64,000 nt of DNA from Macrocystis pyrifera (GCA_031763025.1 JASSKH010000024.1:7010523-7074522); one strand, 5' to 3'. Shown: positions 1 to 11,500, counted from the first letter of the stretch. The notes: generated by a model from the letters alone, not told the origin. Translations and numbers: made by a program.

Positions 1-1
1 G

Positions 2-1951
2 TTGGAAAGCATGTCTCACGAGCCTCTCGGATTTCTGAGTGGTTCGTTCACAGGTTCGCAGTTGCGCTGGGCGACTGTCGACAAAGAAGGTTTTGCGATC
101 GTTAATACGTTCCGGAGGCTCGAATACCTGCTTTGGGGTGGTGTTCATATCTTTACTGATCATCGAAACTTGCAGTACATTTTCAATCCGGAGAAGTGTG
201 TCACGACGGTCACAAAGACCATGGCACAACGCCTAGAGAATTGGAAGGGTGTTTTAGGACAATACCGCTATGCAATCGAACACATCCCTGGCGATCGAAA
301 CTGTTGGGGGGATCTGTTGTCTCGTTGGGTCAAAGTTCCTACGGTGCCTGTTCGTTCGGTTGCCGTGCACAGCCCATGTAATGCTGACGATTCGCTTCCC
401 GCATTGGATGTGATTCGTGCCTCGCAACAAAGGTCTGTCGCTCGTATCGGCGTTGGTGTTCATGAATTTTCGACAACCTTCGGTCAAGCTACCTTGGCCG
501 ATGATGGTTTGTTTCGTGTGCGTGTTGGGGTGCGTGACGTCTTGTGGATTCCGCCGGATGATCTTGCTCTTCAAACTCGTTTGATGGTGTGCGCGCACAT
601 GCGCTCGGCTGGTCACCGTGGTGTGGCGCCGACTTTGTTTCGCCTGAAGGAATATTGTGTTTGGCCTCACATGGATTCTCAGGTTCGCGAATTCGTTCGC
701 CAGTGTTTGCACTGTGTAGACACGCGTGCAGGTGCACTCATTCCTCGTCCCTACGGAGACACGGTGCATGGTACCGCTCCGGGAGAAGTGGTGCACTTTG
801 ATTTTTTGTATGTTGGCCACAGCGGGCCCGAAGGTAGCGATGGCCTGCCTGATGAGGATGGTTTCCGATATGTTTTGGTCATCATGGATGATTTGTCCAA
901 CTACGTGGCGTTGGAACCGGCCGAGGCTTGTACAGCCGAGGTCACAGCGAAGCATTTGCTAGCCTGGTGTAAGACTTTGGGGGTGCCGCGTGTGTGGGTG
1001 AGTGATACCGCCACGCATTTCAAGAACAGGGTGCTTGCTTTGTTGAGCGACGCGTTGCACATCGAACATCGTTTTGCTGTCGCTTACACGCCGTGGTCGA
1101 ACGGTACGTGTGAACGCATGGTAAAAGAGGTGGTACGTGCTCTGCGTTCCATTCTGTCAGAACAGCGTCGTCAGGTTTCGGAGTGGGTTGATGTTTTGCC
1201 GGCCGCTCAGTGGGCCTTGAACACTTCGTTTCGTGAACGTTACCGAAGCACTCCGTACAGCGTGATGTTTGGGCGTGCTCCGCGTACCGATTTCTCGGCG
1301 CTCGTTTCTGAGTCTGATGGCAGGTGGAATGTTGACGTGATGAATGCTGACTTGTTGCGAGCGAACGTCCGTGAAGTCGTTGCAGAGCAGGAGAGATTTT
1401 GCGCCGATATTCGCGCAGCTGTTGCCGTGTCTCGCGACAACAAACGTAAACAGGCTCAGGGCCAGGTGGTGTTGCCAAAATTTGCGGTTGGTGATTTCGT
1501 GTTGTATGCTCGTGTTCGTCGGCAGGGTGTCACACCGAAATTGTTGTCCACATGGACTGGTCCGTGGCGTGTGGTAGCAGCTGATCATGATCATGTGTAC
1601 TCAGTTCAGAACATCGTTTCTGGGAAGGTGCATCAAGCTCACGTGGCTCGTTTACGATTTTATGCGGATGCGACGTTGAACGTCACCGCTGATCTGAAGG
1701 ATGTTTTCCAACATTCCTTTGCGCAGGGTGAATGCCGCATGAATGCTGTGGTGCATGTGGCCGAAGATGATGCCAACGAGGTGATTGTCTTGGTCGATTG
1801 GGATGGTTTCGAAGCAGAGGAGCGCACGTGGGAGTCTTTGCGGTCGATTTATTCTGCTGCGCCTGAATTCGTCGTGAAGGAATTGCGCAAATTACGGATG
1901 ACCCGTGCGCTCAAGATTAAAATTGCTTCAGAGTTCAGCATTGATTTGTGA
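2..1951 (+). CDS. Ty3/gypsy chromovirus polyprotein, 3' part (RNase H end, integrase, chromodomain)
   Basis: This is the C-terminal 649 residues of a Ty3/gypsy polyprotein; the 5' part lies left of the window, so no start is called. RNase H signatures are TDHRNLQYIF (about 52-61) and GDRNCWGDLLSR (97-108). The integrase zinc finger is H199, H205, C235, C238. The catalytic triad is D267, D335 and E371, with the D,D(35)E spacing of this family. A GPY/F-like segment (LLSTWTGPWRVV, about 515-526) follows. A chromodomain at about 577-632 (VLVDWDGFEAEERTW) marks it as a chromovirus; such domains are thought to steer integration to chromatin. The frame is open to a TGA with no internal stop, so the copy may be young. 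Activity cannot be judged because gag, protease and RT are outside the window. Confidence 0.93.
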   Translation: MESMSHEPLGFLSGSFTGSQLRWATVDKEGFAIVNTFRRLEYLLWGGVHIFTDHRNLQYIFNPEKCVTTVTKTMAQRLENWKGVLGQYRYAIEHIPGDRNCWGDLLSRWVKVPTVPVRSVAVHSPCNADDSLPALDVIRASQQRSVARIGVGVHEFSTTFGQATLADDGLFRVRVGVRDVLWIPPDDLALQTRLMVCAHMRSAGHRGVAPTLFRLKEYCVWPHMDSQVREFVRQCLHCVDTRAGALIPRPYGDTVHGTAPGEVVHFDFLYVGHSGPEGSDGLPDEDGFRYVLVIMDDLSNYVALEPAEACTAEVTAKHLLAWCKTLGVPRVWVSDTATHFKNRVLALLSDALHIEHRFAVAYTPWSNGTCERMVKEVVRALRSILSEQRRQVSEWVDVLPAAQWALNTSFRERYRSTPYSVMFGRAPRTDFSALVSESDGRWNVDVMNADLLRANVREVVAEQERFCADIRAAVAVSRDNKRKQAQGQVVLPKFAVGDFVLYARVRRQGVTPKLLSTWTGPWRVVAADHDHVYSVQNIVSGKVHQAHVARLRFYADATLNVTADLKDVFQHSFAQGECRMNAVVHVAEDDANEVIVLVDWDGFEAEERTWESLRSIYSAAPEFVVKELRKLRMTRALKIKIASEFSIDL

Positions 1952-2026
1952 TTTGCCGCATGCGATTTCGTCTTGGTTTTTTGGTTTTGTCAAGCTCGTT
2001 CGTGTCGAGTGAACTCGCTTTGGGGG

Positions 2027-2252
2027 TGCTGTAGCCAAAAGATACCAAGCCGTGGAGGTTTCAGTGTAATCGCATGTGTGAGTGGAGCAGTGGCCGGGGA
2101 TCCTGTGTGATGTCCCCTAGCCACCTGGCTCGTGGTCCGATGAGGATCACTCCGTGATAATACAAGCTCTAAGAACAAGACTTACTGAGTGCGAGGCCAG
2201 CGAGACTGGTGGAGTCCCTCGCTGGAAGCCCTCTTGCTGATATCATCTGGCA
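2027..2252 (+). repeat. candidate 3' LTR of the Ty3/gypsy element
   Basis: A G-rich tract (CTTTGGGGG, about 2018-2026) that could act as a polypurine tract is followed at once by TG. A matching CA occurs at 2251-2252, giving a TG...CA unit of about 226 bp. The 5' LTR is outside the window, so the repeat nature is unproven and both ends are inferred. Confidence 0.35.
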
Positions 2253-2271
2253 GAGGCCATAGTTACGACTG

Positions 2272-2376
2272 TTACGGGAGTCCATAGTTGACAGGACCTA
2301 TAGTATATATAAAAACCTATATATTTACCTTTTTTTACTAACAATATTTGGTCCTATTTTCTATGGTCCCCCGTAA
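2272..2376. mobile_element. hairpin MITE, TTACGGGGG family (about 105 bp)
   Basis: The terminal inverted repeat begins TTACGGGRGTCCATAGT and the right end is its complement (TATGGTCCCCCGTAA). The core is an imperfect palindrome around CCTATATATTTACC. This is the first of more than 20 copies. Non-autonomous; no coding capacity. Confidence 0.85.
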
Positions 2377-2744
2377 TAGGAAGGAGAAAGAAAAGAAGGA
2401 CGAAACGAACAGAGGGGAAGGAAATAGCGATTATATCAGAAGGGAGAAATATACGGGTCTTATAACCGTCAGCCTTCTTCGAAGGAAATGCGTGAAACAA
2501 TGCAGCCATAGTTTTTGTTCTTTTCGGGAAATGTTTACGAGTGTTATCAATCAACGTCGAGAAGCTCATCATGCTGCATCGTCGCATGGCAGAATACAAT
2601 ATGATCAGATTTCGTACATGGTTTATTTCCATTCGGATCTGGCTTCCCTTGGATTTTCTTCTTCCTTCTCTTTCTGGGGGATATGTCCATATGAGGAAAC
2701 ACCAGCACCGATGCTCTTCATGCTGCACACCGTCGAGACTACTA
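2377..2744. other. no gene recognised
   Basis: About 370 bp between two MITE copies. Short open frames on both strands show no family motif and no codon pattern that I can defend. Confidence 0.5.
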
Positions 2745-2960
2745 TTACGGGGGGCCATAGTTAACAGGACCTGCGGTACACACAAAAACCTATATATTTA
2801 CCTATTCTTACTATTACGGGGGTCCATAGTTAACGGGACCTTTTTTTTTGTTAGTAAAAATAGATAAATATATTGGTTTTTATGTATACCATAGGTCCTA
2901 TTAACTATGGACCCCCCCGTAATAACAATATTTGGTCCTGTTTACTATGGACCCCCGTAA
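2745..2960. mobile_element. nested pair of TTACGGGGG-family MITEs
   Basis: An outer copy (2745-2960) is interrupted by a complete inner copy (2814-2922). TA at 2812-2813 and 2923-2924 flanks the inner copy. The uninterrupted consensus has one TA at this point (TTTTTACTAACAATATT), so TA was duplicated on insertion. Confidence 0.85.
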
Positions 2961-3485
2961 TAGCAAAACACTCAAAATATTACAGCTCTCGTCATCATGC
3001 TGCCCACGCGTCGCGTGCAGCTCACAGATCCTCGTGATTGCAGCCCGGAAACACCCCGCCTATCCCAGCGCTACAGCCCAGGCTTCTTGGGTAGAGGGGG
3101 GTGATGTGTTGGCCGTCTCTTTGCTTCGACACTTTCCCCCTCCTCGGGTCCCGAAAGGTCACGTAGCTCCCATATAGGGGTTATACTGGTACTTGGTAGG
3201 GTAACTACAGTACCGTAAAAAACGTCGAGTTCGCTCAAAGGGATGCTCGTTTTTTCAGCGCTCGATTTTTCCAGAACAGGGGGAAGTTTTGCCGATACTA
3301 AACAGGCGTGTTTTCGGAAAGAAAAAGAACGGGAAAAAAAGATCTGGTCGAGAGCCTTCCCAAAAATAGAATTGTTCGACTGTACAGCAGTAGTAGGACC
3401 TTTTCGATATACCGTTGTCGAGAAAAAAAAAAAGCGCCGAAAAACGATCGCACCCACGCTCGGATTCGACGCTCTTTTTACGGGT

Positions 3486-3744
3486 GAGGCGTTCTACGAC
3501 GGAGATTCACCCTAATTTTTCTGAGGCTCCTCACTTGATCATAAGGAGCCCCATACCTAACCCGAAAACTGACTTCAGCAAAAATCAAAAATTGCATCCC
3601 GATGAATAATCGTATGGCCCAAGTATACAAAAAAGTCATTTTTCGAAACAAGATTGGCAAATCCGACGATTTTGGGTCATTGAACCCGGTCATTCAGAAA
3701 AAAACCAAAAACGGGAATGTGCTACCTCTATCGTAGAACGCCTC
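3486..3744. mobile_element. TIR element of about 260 bp (GAGGCGTTCTACGA ends)
   Basis: Perfect 14-bp inverted repeats, GAGGCGTTCTACGA at 3486-3499 and its complement at 3731-3744. A second element with nearly the same ends is at 43261-43521, but the interiors are unlike. No clear target duplication. Confidence 0.55.
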
Positions 3745-3796
3745 GGGCGTGCAAAGGCACATAGGTTTAGCTAGGCAACAGCATGCGACCGCGCAG

Positions 3797-4130
3797 TGTT
3801 GGGGCGGACCCGACTGCTATTACTCATAAGCGGGTTATCTCTCGCTAGCTGTGGTAGTAGCGTGATCCAATCGCATCGCCCGCGCAAGTAATGAAGGTGG
3901 GCGACTCCGCGTTCGAGGGGCGCCTTTGGGCGCAATTCGTTTCTGACTCGCGGGGCGGGGCGCTACGATCATGCGGCGTTGGGGCGGACCCGACTGCTGG
4001 GCAGGTTATCTCTCGCTAGCGCGATCGCCCGGGCAAGTATTAAATAGTAACAAAGGTGGGTAATGTCATGGTGGAGGGAGGCCTTTGGGCGCACTTGCTT
4101 CTGACTCAAGGGGCGGGGGGCGCGCTCACC
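3797..4130. repeat. direct tandem duplication, two units of about 175 bp
   Basis: Both units start GTTGGGGCGGACCCGACTGCT (about 3798 and 3977), pass through GGTTATCTCTCGCTAGC and end in a GACTC...GGGGCGGGG segment. The units have diverged by small indels. No coding role seen. Confidence 0.75.
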
Positions 4131-4195
4131 CCTCAACTCGCCGAACTGCCGATCCTCTTCTCCATAAATCGTTTTACAACATTTTCACACCTCGA

Positions 4196-4480
4196 ACAGA
4201 TCATCTACAGATAGATCACGACAGATCATGATATAGATTCCCTAGTTCCTCACCTGCCGTTGTGAGAGGGTTGTGCATGATATATCTATCTGTACAGTAC
4301 AGATCCAACCCAGGAAACATATGCTGCTGTAGATTTATGCAAATTGTACGGGTCCCACCGACAACATCAGCTAGCTACAGATCATTCGAGACTGAGAACA
4401 AATTATCTATCTCCCTTGAAAGATCTAGGTCATGAAGCGGGAATCGATTATCTGTACAGTAGATCATCTGTCCGAGTTGT
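4196..4480 (-). repeat. AGATCATC-rich dispersed repeat, copy 1
   Basis: Rich in AGATCATC/GATGATCT. Its complement matches 18276-18550 and 33085-33310, sharing TCCTGGGTTGGATCTGT and the final CACAACC block. About 290 bp; transposition class unknown. Confidence 0.7.
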
Positions 4481-4745
4481 GAATATTTTTCGTATTAAAA
4501 AAAATGACCTGCTTCTGGGGTGAGGTACATAGACCTCCTGGTGTTAGGAACCAGAGAAAAATGCAGAGGTACTCCCCCTCTGATGGTGATGGGAGAGCCT
4601 ACTTGCATCCCCATACTCGTGTGAGCCGAGATACAAGCCCCTCCCCCATACTCCTATACCGCACTACTTCTTATACCCCAGGGCGTGTCGCTCGGCTCGT
4701 TCAGCTATGGGTTACAAACTACTTGCAAGTTGACGCGTGTTAGTA

Positions 4746-5110
4746 GTACGGGGGACTATAGTGAAACTGGAAAAATGCATTGGTGTACCGTTTTTAGTCA
4801 TTTTTGCGACTTGGACGGACATGGATGTTTCACCAGAAAACGGTATAACTTGAAAGAAAACGTCATCTAACTTGGGTTTGGTGTACCCTGATTGCCTGGT
4901 GTCCACGTTTTTGTACCGTAAACTCGCAAAAAAAAAAAACTTTTTTGTACCGCTTTTTGTCATTTTTTCCGATAGGATAAGTTTTAAGTGTGCTTCTAGA
5001 CATCCTTCGGTAAACCTAGGGAATAGCACACCAAATATTGTTAGAAAACATAGGTAAATATACAGGTTTTTGTGTGTACCGTAGGTCCTTTTTGCTATGG
5101 TCCCCCGTAA
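4746..5110. mobile_element. enlarged or interrupted TTACGGGGG-family MITE
   Basis: The left end TACGGGGGACTATAGT (4747) and right end GGTAAATATACAGG...TCCCCCGTAA (to 5110) belong to the hairpin MITE family. About 250 bp of unrelated AT-rich sequence separates them. Either another insertion sits inside, or this is a longer relative nearer the autonomous ancestor. Confidence 0.6.
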
Positions 5111-6040
5111 ATAGCACTTTTTGCCCTAAGAGGCAATATTTTTGGCTGCCGGGAGGCGCTCCTTAGAGCCCATCTTAACGGGGAACACTAAATTTCGTTG
5201 TTTGGAAATAAAATTTCAATTCCAATGAATTTTAATTTGATTTCGAAAAAAAAATGTGTTTGTATCCTATCGGGAAACGGCGCATTCATTGTCACACAAA
5301 AAAGAAATCGAAACAACTTGGAATAACGCAGCGCGTCACACAACGCCCAGCCGACAAGCAGCGATGAGCGTAGACGAGAGCGAAGGTTTGCGTTGTCGCG
5401 TGCGCGCCGCCGCCAGCATTTTTTTCTTTTTGGTGGCGCAGGATAGGAAGCTATCACTCTCAGGGTGTCATGGGTGGGCGGAGGGAGCCCTCAAGCGCCA
5501 CGTGCGGAACAGCAACGGTGGTGCAGCTATCGAGATCTCGAGCGTATCCCCTGTTTTTTTTGCTCGTTTGCTCGGTTTTCGTGATGGTTGGCCGATCGAG
5601 CAAGCCGAAAAACTGGGCTTGCGGCCGCCATGATTTCTTTTGAGGCGCCACCGCCGGGGTACGATGTGCTATGGTCTGTGGCCGTGGGCGCAGCAATTGC
5701 TCCGGTCGCCTGTCGTTGAGGTTCGGGTTTATCGCCTCGACCGTGGTAACCGAAGCGGCCAAGAATCACCCCAGACTCCAGCGGGGGTGTTGACCCACCA
5801 TGAACATGCAATACCAAGGCTGATCAATTCCCAAATGCGAAATTGAAATAAAAAAAGCCACACGGAAAAAGCCTCTGAAAGACTGTTCACTCATCAAATT
5901 GTTTTTTTTCTAATTTGCCCCTTCGAATCCTGCCTGGTCATTCACTCTTCGGCCAATCAGACGCAAACTAAATTAGAAAAAAAAAATCAAATCAAATCAA
6001 ATCGAAAGAACCAAAAGACCTCGAGAAGATGGGCCCTTAA
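5111..6040. other. no gene recognised
   Basis: About 930 bp downstream of OTU1 relative to its transcription. Short open frames occur on both strands (for example 5256-5633) but none shows a recognisable motif. Confidence 0.45.
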
Positions 6041-6163
6041 CCGCTTTTAGGACTGCAGCAGTCCCGTTTTGGGGACAGACCACTCAAATTTTGTCCTAAA
6101 GGGGTCATGGCCGAGGAACTCTCGAGAATTTTGACCCCAAGCGGGACTGAGATTCGAAAAGGG
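6041..6163. mobile_element. hairpin MITE, GCAGTCCCGTTTTGG family
   Basis: The left arm CTTTTAGGACTGCAG plus CAGTCCCGTTTTGGGGAC is mirrored by CGGGACTGAGATTCGAAAAGG on the right. Better conserved relatives lie at 38961-39050, 39469-39558 and 42144-42231. Confidence 0.65.
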
Positions 6164-6430
6164 CTATTATAGCCTACAGTAGGATCTTGTTATGAGGCTT
6201 AGATTGGTTAGGCGGTTGGTTAACCTTTTACCTTTAGCCCAACGGACTAAGATCTTAACAATCTCTACCCAATGTCACTGAGAAACAACCAGTGTGTTTT
6301 TTTTGCGTGTTATTCGTTGTAGTATACCTGAGGCCATCGGGTTGCACTTCTCCGCTTTCTGTTCAGAGTCAGTTTTTAGGTGGGTGACTTACGAATGACT
6401 TACAAATGGTATAGAACTCCCCTCGTAGCT

Positions 6431-6643
6431 ATCACGGGGGGGCATAGCAAATAGGACCTACGGTACAGACAAAACCCTATATATTTCCCTATTTTCACTA
6501 TTACGGGGGACCATAGTTAACAGGACCAAATATTGTCGGAAAAAATAGGGAAATATATAGGGTTTTGTGTGTACCGTAGGTCCTATTAACTATGGACCAT
6601 CGTAATAACAATATTTGGTCCTATTAACTATGGTCCCCCGTAA
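6431..6643. mobile_element. second nested pair of TTACGGGGG-family MITEs
   Basis: The outer copy 6431-6643 holds an inner copy at 6501-6605, bounded by TA at 6499-6500 and 6606-6607. The insertion point in the outer copy is the same TA as in the 2745-2960 pair. Confidence 0.85.
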
Positions 6644-6811
6644 CAGGAGCCCCAGAAGCGAAAAAGTACTGGCACCCCTATGTATATCGGTATCATTCTG
6701 TCGCTAAATATAAAGACCTTTTTTATACTAACTTTCAATAAAAAAGGCCCCTAAATTTAGGGACACAGTGGTATGTCGTAGCATGCGTTTCCTGGGGGGT
6801 GCGAATAGGTG

Positions 6812-6928
6812 CTACCGATGATACGGATGATGGTGATGATGATGATGATAATGATGATGATGATGATGGTGATGATGGTGATGATGATGACGATGATGAT
6901 GGTAATGATGATGATGACGATGATGACA

Positions 6929-6962
<34 letters not shown>

Positions 6963-7010
6963 CGATGATGATGATCCTGATGCTGATGATGACGATGACA
7001 TTATCGCACT
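6812..7010 (+). repeat. (GAT)n microsatellite
   Basis: About 200 bp of GATGAT/GACGAT triplets. The long Asp-, Met- or Ser-rich open frames here are artefacts of the repeat. Confidence 0.95.
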
Positions 7011-7770
7011 ACCTGGTACGCATTAATAGCTCATTTCCCCAAAAACCTAGCCCGGGGTCACGAAACACGCCAAAACAAAAACACACGCAGCTTGCGCAAA
7101 TACGATTTCCACGACAAAAAAAAATCGATATCACACGTCAATCAAAAGTGTTTTTTTTTTCTTCTTCTTCTTCTTTTCAAACTTTCATTAAAAACAAAAA
7201 AAATCCCGACTGAAGAAAAACAACGTTAAAAAAAAAAAGCGCACCGCAGTACCAAAAAGCAAGGCAACAAGCATGACGCCGGTTAGGACTGCTCCAAAGC
7301 GATACGCAGCTAGCTAGCTATACCCTCCTCCCTCCTCGTTATCGTCCGTTCCCACGTGCCTCTCTCCTCCCTCCTCGTTATCGTCCGTTCCCACGTGCCT
7401 CTCGGCTTTCTTTCGACTAGTGTGTGTTCTTCACATCAAGCCGTTATTTCTACCCGTCTACATTGAGCACAACCAGTGTCCGTGCCGATTCTTCAATCCT
7501 ATTAATGGAGAGATACTAGTTCTGTGGTCACAAAGTTACGCCGCACAGATATTACATCGTTACGTGTTGTTACCTACCAGGTATGCAGTAAGCACAGCAG
7601 ACAATGCAGTGCCATGTCATCATACTGGATATGGCAGGTACGACATACACATTCTACGAAAGAGAGAAAACGAAAGAAAACAAAGAAAAAAAAAACAAAA
7701 AAAAACAAATCGAAAACAAACAAATCGAAAAACTAGTGCTGGTGGGTGGTCCTGGCCGGAGCCAAGCGGT
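7011..7770. other. spacer beyond the OTU1 3' end
   Basis: Contains a TTC tract near 7150, a 43-bp tandem duplication (CTCCTCGTTATCGTCCGTTC, about 7335-7400) and a dispersed-repeat copy at 7418-7515. No gene recognised. Confidence 0.5.
7418..7515 (+). repeat. dispersed repeat, CAGTGTCCGTGCCGATTCTT family
   Basis: GTGTGTTCTTCACAT...CCGTT...CTACCCGTC...CAACCAGTGTCCGTGCCGATTCTTCAATCC recurs at about 39655-39755, 40176-40256 and, as its second half, 63625-63662. About 100 bp; class unknown. Confidence 0.65.
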
Positions 7771-7771
7771 C

Positions 7772-7777
7772 TTTATT
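7772..7777 (-). promoter_or_regulatory. possible poly(A) signal of OTU1
   Basis: AATAAA on the minus strand, 21 nt past the OTU1 stop codon. The position is close to the stop but usable. No other support. Confidence 0.35.
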
Positions 7778-7798
7778 CATCCTCCCACGTAGCGAAAA

Positions 7799-7927
7799 TC
7801 AAATCTGTCCAAAATTCTGGTGACCTGTCGCTCTGGCGTGCTCGAGGGCGCCTTTCTCGCCCTCCAAGAGCTTGAGGCAGACCATGCACTTCAGGTTGGC
7901 ATTCCCCATATCCGTGAATTGATTCCG
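7799..7927 (-). CDS. OTU1: OTU1 exon 8 (C-terminal C2H2 zinc finger)
   Basis: 43 codons including TGA. Starts after CACATGCAG and begins [17 protein letters not shown]. The finger is C-x2-C-x12-H-x5-H, followed by the NFG ending typical of YOD1/Otu1. Phase 0 matches the preceding exon. On the transcript the acceptor is preceded by a long, almost pure C tract. Confidence 0.95.
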   Translation of the reverse strand, partial: RNQFTDMGNANLKCMVCLKLLEGEKGALEHARATGHQNFGQI

Positions 7928-7967
7928 CTGCATGTGCGTGGGGGGGGGGAAGTCGGGGGGGGGGGAA

Positions 7968-8010
<43 letters not shown>

Positions 8011-8253
8011 GGGGGGGGGGGTGGGTGGGTGGGTGGAGGGAGATGGGATGTGGGTGGGGGGATCGGTGCGTAGGGGGGGAGGGGGTGCAATATTTAATGT
8101 AGGGGGGTAAGGGAAGCAAGGCAGCGAGGTTCGAAGGCGAACCAGACACCAATCGCAAGAATCGGCCAGAAACATCGCCTTGAGCTCGTACACTGGCCAA
8201 TACTACTATTTAAACCAATCGCTGACCGTTCGCGGCAAAAGCCTGAGCGAGAG

Positions 8254-8300
<47 letters not shown>

Positions 8301-8451
8301 TTGGCACCACGCAGATACACGCGTACGCACGCGCAAGGTAAGCGTAGGACCAAAAAGCGCCGGCAGCGAGCGGATGATCCGTCGCTTCAACGTCCCGTCC
8401 ACCAGACACCCATAAACCTCTGACGTATTCATAAAGCCTCTTGAAAAACAG

Positions 8452-8530
<79 letters not shown>

Positions 8531-11500
8531 CCCTACGTCCCCCGCAAACCTGCCCCACATATCGGCAAGCACACTATTTACACATAGAAGACCGCGGTTA
8601 GACCCCTTGACTGTCCCCCACCCCTCACAAAAAAGTGACCATCTGAACGGAATTATAAGGACCGCTTAGACACTACCATCAATACCAAGCGGTGCTTATA
8701 TTTACACCCAGAGTGGTGCATGACACCAGGTACCACCATTCAGGTTTGTAGGGGGTTTGCGACAATCCAATTTGGTTGGGTTGAAAAAAAAATATATATC
8801 TGAAATCGACAAACTTGAGGAGCTGATTGGGTTTGCAAAAAAAAAACTAACCCACGAGAGCCACCAAATCCAAGAATACTCAGGCTAAGAACATCGTTTT
8901 GGTCCCTTTTCTCTTCGGTAGGGATTCGATTTTACGTACCAGGCAGGGAAACAGACTGCGACAAAACCCAAACCGACCAAAATATTTGCAAACACCCTAC
9001 ACGAAAAATATGATAGTACGAGCCCCTTGGGAGGCATTCGGACCTGGGGATGATGCTAGGTAAAATCCGATGACGTTTCTATGCAACTGAAACAAAAAAA
9101 AAAAAAAAAAAACACGAAAGGCCCACCAGCCGCTGCAGCTTTGATGCCTGTACAGCTGTACAGCAAAAAAAAAAAATGAAAGCGTAACGACCAGCGATAG
9201 GAGGTCGGTACCAGTACACGTGTGTGTATAGCTGTCGGCAGGAAACTCGCGCAGCTGGACAATCGTCACTGCCGTCAACTCGTGTGTGTGTTGTCGGACG
9301 GCGTAATGCGGACACGCTTCAGGCACAACTCGAAAGGGACGCTTTTGTTTTGTTTTTCTTGGCACCGTTACAGAAGGAGGGGGGGCATCGATGCGCCCGA
9401 ACAGACCGACCAACTTACATACCTGTATACCGCTCTGTTCCTCTCCCGACGGTGGCCACAAGCGGCGGAACTGGAAGGGGTTTCAAGACTAGAAAAAAAA
9501 TTTACACGTAATACATGGAAACAACGTAATGAGCGCCCAAACTGTTGGAGGTGTCTCTGTTAGGAGTAGGAACGGTGCTCCGTCTCGAAAGGAATGCGTG
9601 GTCAACGGTCAAATGACCTAAGGCGAGCAACAAAATGAGTACCCCCCCCCCCCCCCCGCTCCGTCTCGAAAATGATGCGTGGTCAATGGATAAATGACTA
9701 AGTTATGCCACAAATGAACACGCCCCCCCCCAACACCCGCCTACATATTATATATGGGTTGGGTTGGCGTCGGTTGGCAACGATACTGTAAAACATGCCG
9801 CTCACTACGTGAGCTAGACATCCAGGGTACCGCTTTTTTTCTTCTTTTTTGGCGGTCGGTCACAGCTGGTTGTCGAGTTAGATCATTTGTGCGAGGTGCA
9901 CAACCTTTACTCCGCACAAGTGGGAATGGTCGTATCACGTAGTGTTTATGGTAAGGCGCCCAAGAGGCAGTTACATAGTACTCCCATTGCTGTCTCTGGA
10001 AGTGGCGACACCGGAAATTAAATTAACTCATTGAAGCTGTCATTCATATGCCAGTCCGCCTCGAAAGCGGATTTTAGTAGGGTGCAGCTCACCCTTCATG
10101 CGAATCGCCGGACACCTCACGGCGTTTCGCGCTTGGTGCAAGCAATGTCTGCCTGGTCGGTGAAAACCCGACATGCTCCGTCCCGGCATTGAAGGGATGC
10201 GAGGGTCTATGATCATACGACTACGGCCATGCATGATAACGAGTACACCCCCCCCCCCCCCAGCATTGTAGGGATGAGAGGGTCAATGGTCATACGACGA
10301 CGGCCATGCACGATAATGAATACCCCCCCCCCCCCCCCCCCCCCCCCCCGCTATATTATGTATGGGTTGGGTTGGTGTCGGTTGGCAACGACACTGTAAA
10401 ACTTGCCACTCACTACGTGAGCTAGACATCCAGGGTACCGTTTTTTTTCTTTTTTCTTTTTTGGCGGTCGCCCACAGCTGGTCGTCGAGTTAGATAATTT
10501 GTGCGGAGTAAATAACCTTTACTCTGCACAAGGGAATTGATCGTATCACGTAGTGTTCAAGGTAAGGCACCCAAGAGGCAGTTACATAGTACTCCCATTG
10601 CTGTCTCTGGAAGTGGCCACACCGGAAATTAAACTAACTCATTGAAGCTGTCATCCATATGCAAGTCCGCCTCACAAGCGGTTCTTAGTAGGATGCAGCT
10701 CACCCTTCATGCGACTCACCGGACACCTCACGTTTCGCTTCGCGCTTGGTGCAAGCAATGTCTGCCTGGTCGGTGAAAACCCGAGATGCTCCGTCCCGGC
10801 ATTGTAGGGATGCGAGGGTCTATGGTCATACGACTACGGCCATGCATGATATCGAGTACATCTCTCCTATCGAGTACACCCCCCCCCCCCAACATCCAGC
10901 ACCTGCAGTTGACCACCACCCTCGCTCACCGACTTGAGGTCTGCCGCCACCGCCTTGGCCATGCCCTCCTTGTCCGCGGCTTTGGGGTCGAAGACAGTCA
11001 CGTCATCCACTTGTGGCGCCGTCTCACTGATTGCCTCCGCAAGCGCTAGACTCAGCCAGAGGAATAACACGATCACAGCGGAGGAAGGGAGGGAGGGATG
11101 GGGGGGGGGGGGGGGGGGGGGGGTGTACTCATTATCGTGCACGGCCGTAGTCATATGACCATAGGACCCTCGCATCCCTACAATGCCGGGACGGAGCACG
11201 TCGGGTTTTCACCGACCAGGCGGACAATGCTTGCACCAAGCGCGAAGCGAAACGTGAGGTGCCCGGCGAGTCGCACGAAGGGCGAGCTGCATCCTACTAA
11301 GAATCGGTTTAGACGCGGATTTTCTTGCGTATGGATGACAGCATCAATGAATTGATTTAATTTCTGGTGTGGGGTGGAGAGGGAGGGATGGGGGAGGGGA
11401 GAGAGGGAGGAAGGGAGGGAGGGAAGGAGGCTTGAGGGGGGAGGAAGCGAGGGAGGGGGAGTAGTGCTGGACGAGCCAAGGCGTGGGAATGACGATGATC

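Noticed and set aside
254-955. Antisense frame of 233 residues opposite the integrase
   Set aside because: Shadow of the well-supported Ty3 polyprotein.
6735-7026. Asp-, Met- and Ser-rich open frames
   Set aside because: They only read the (GAT)n microsatellite in different frames.
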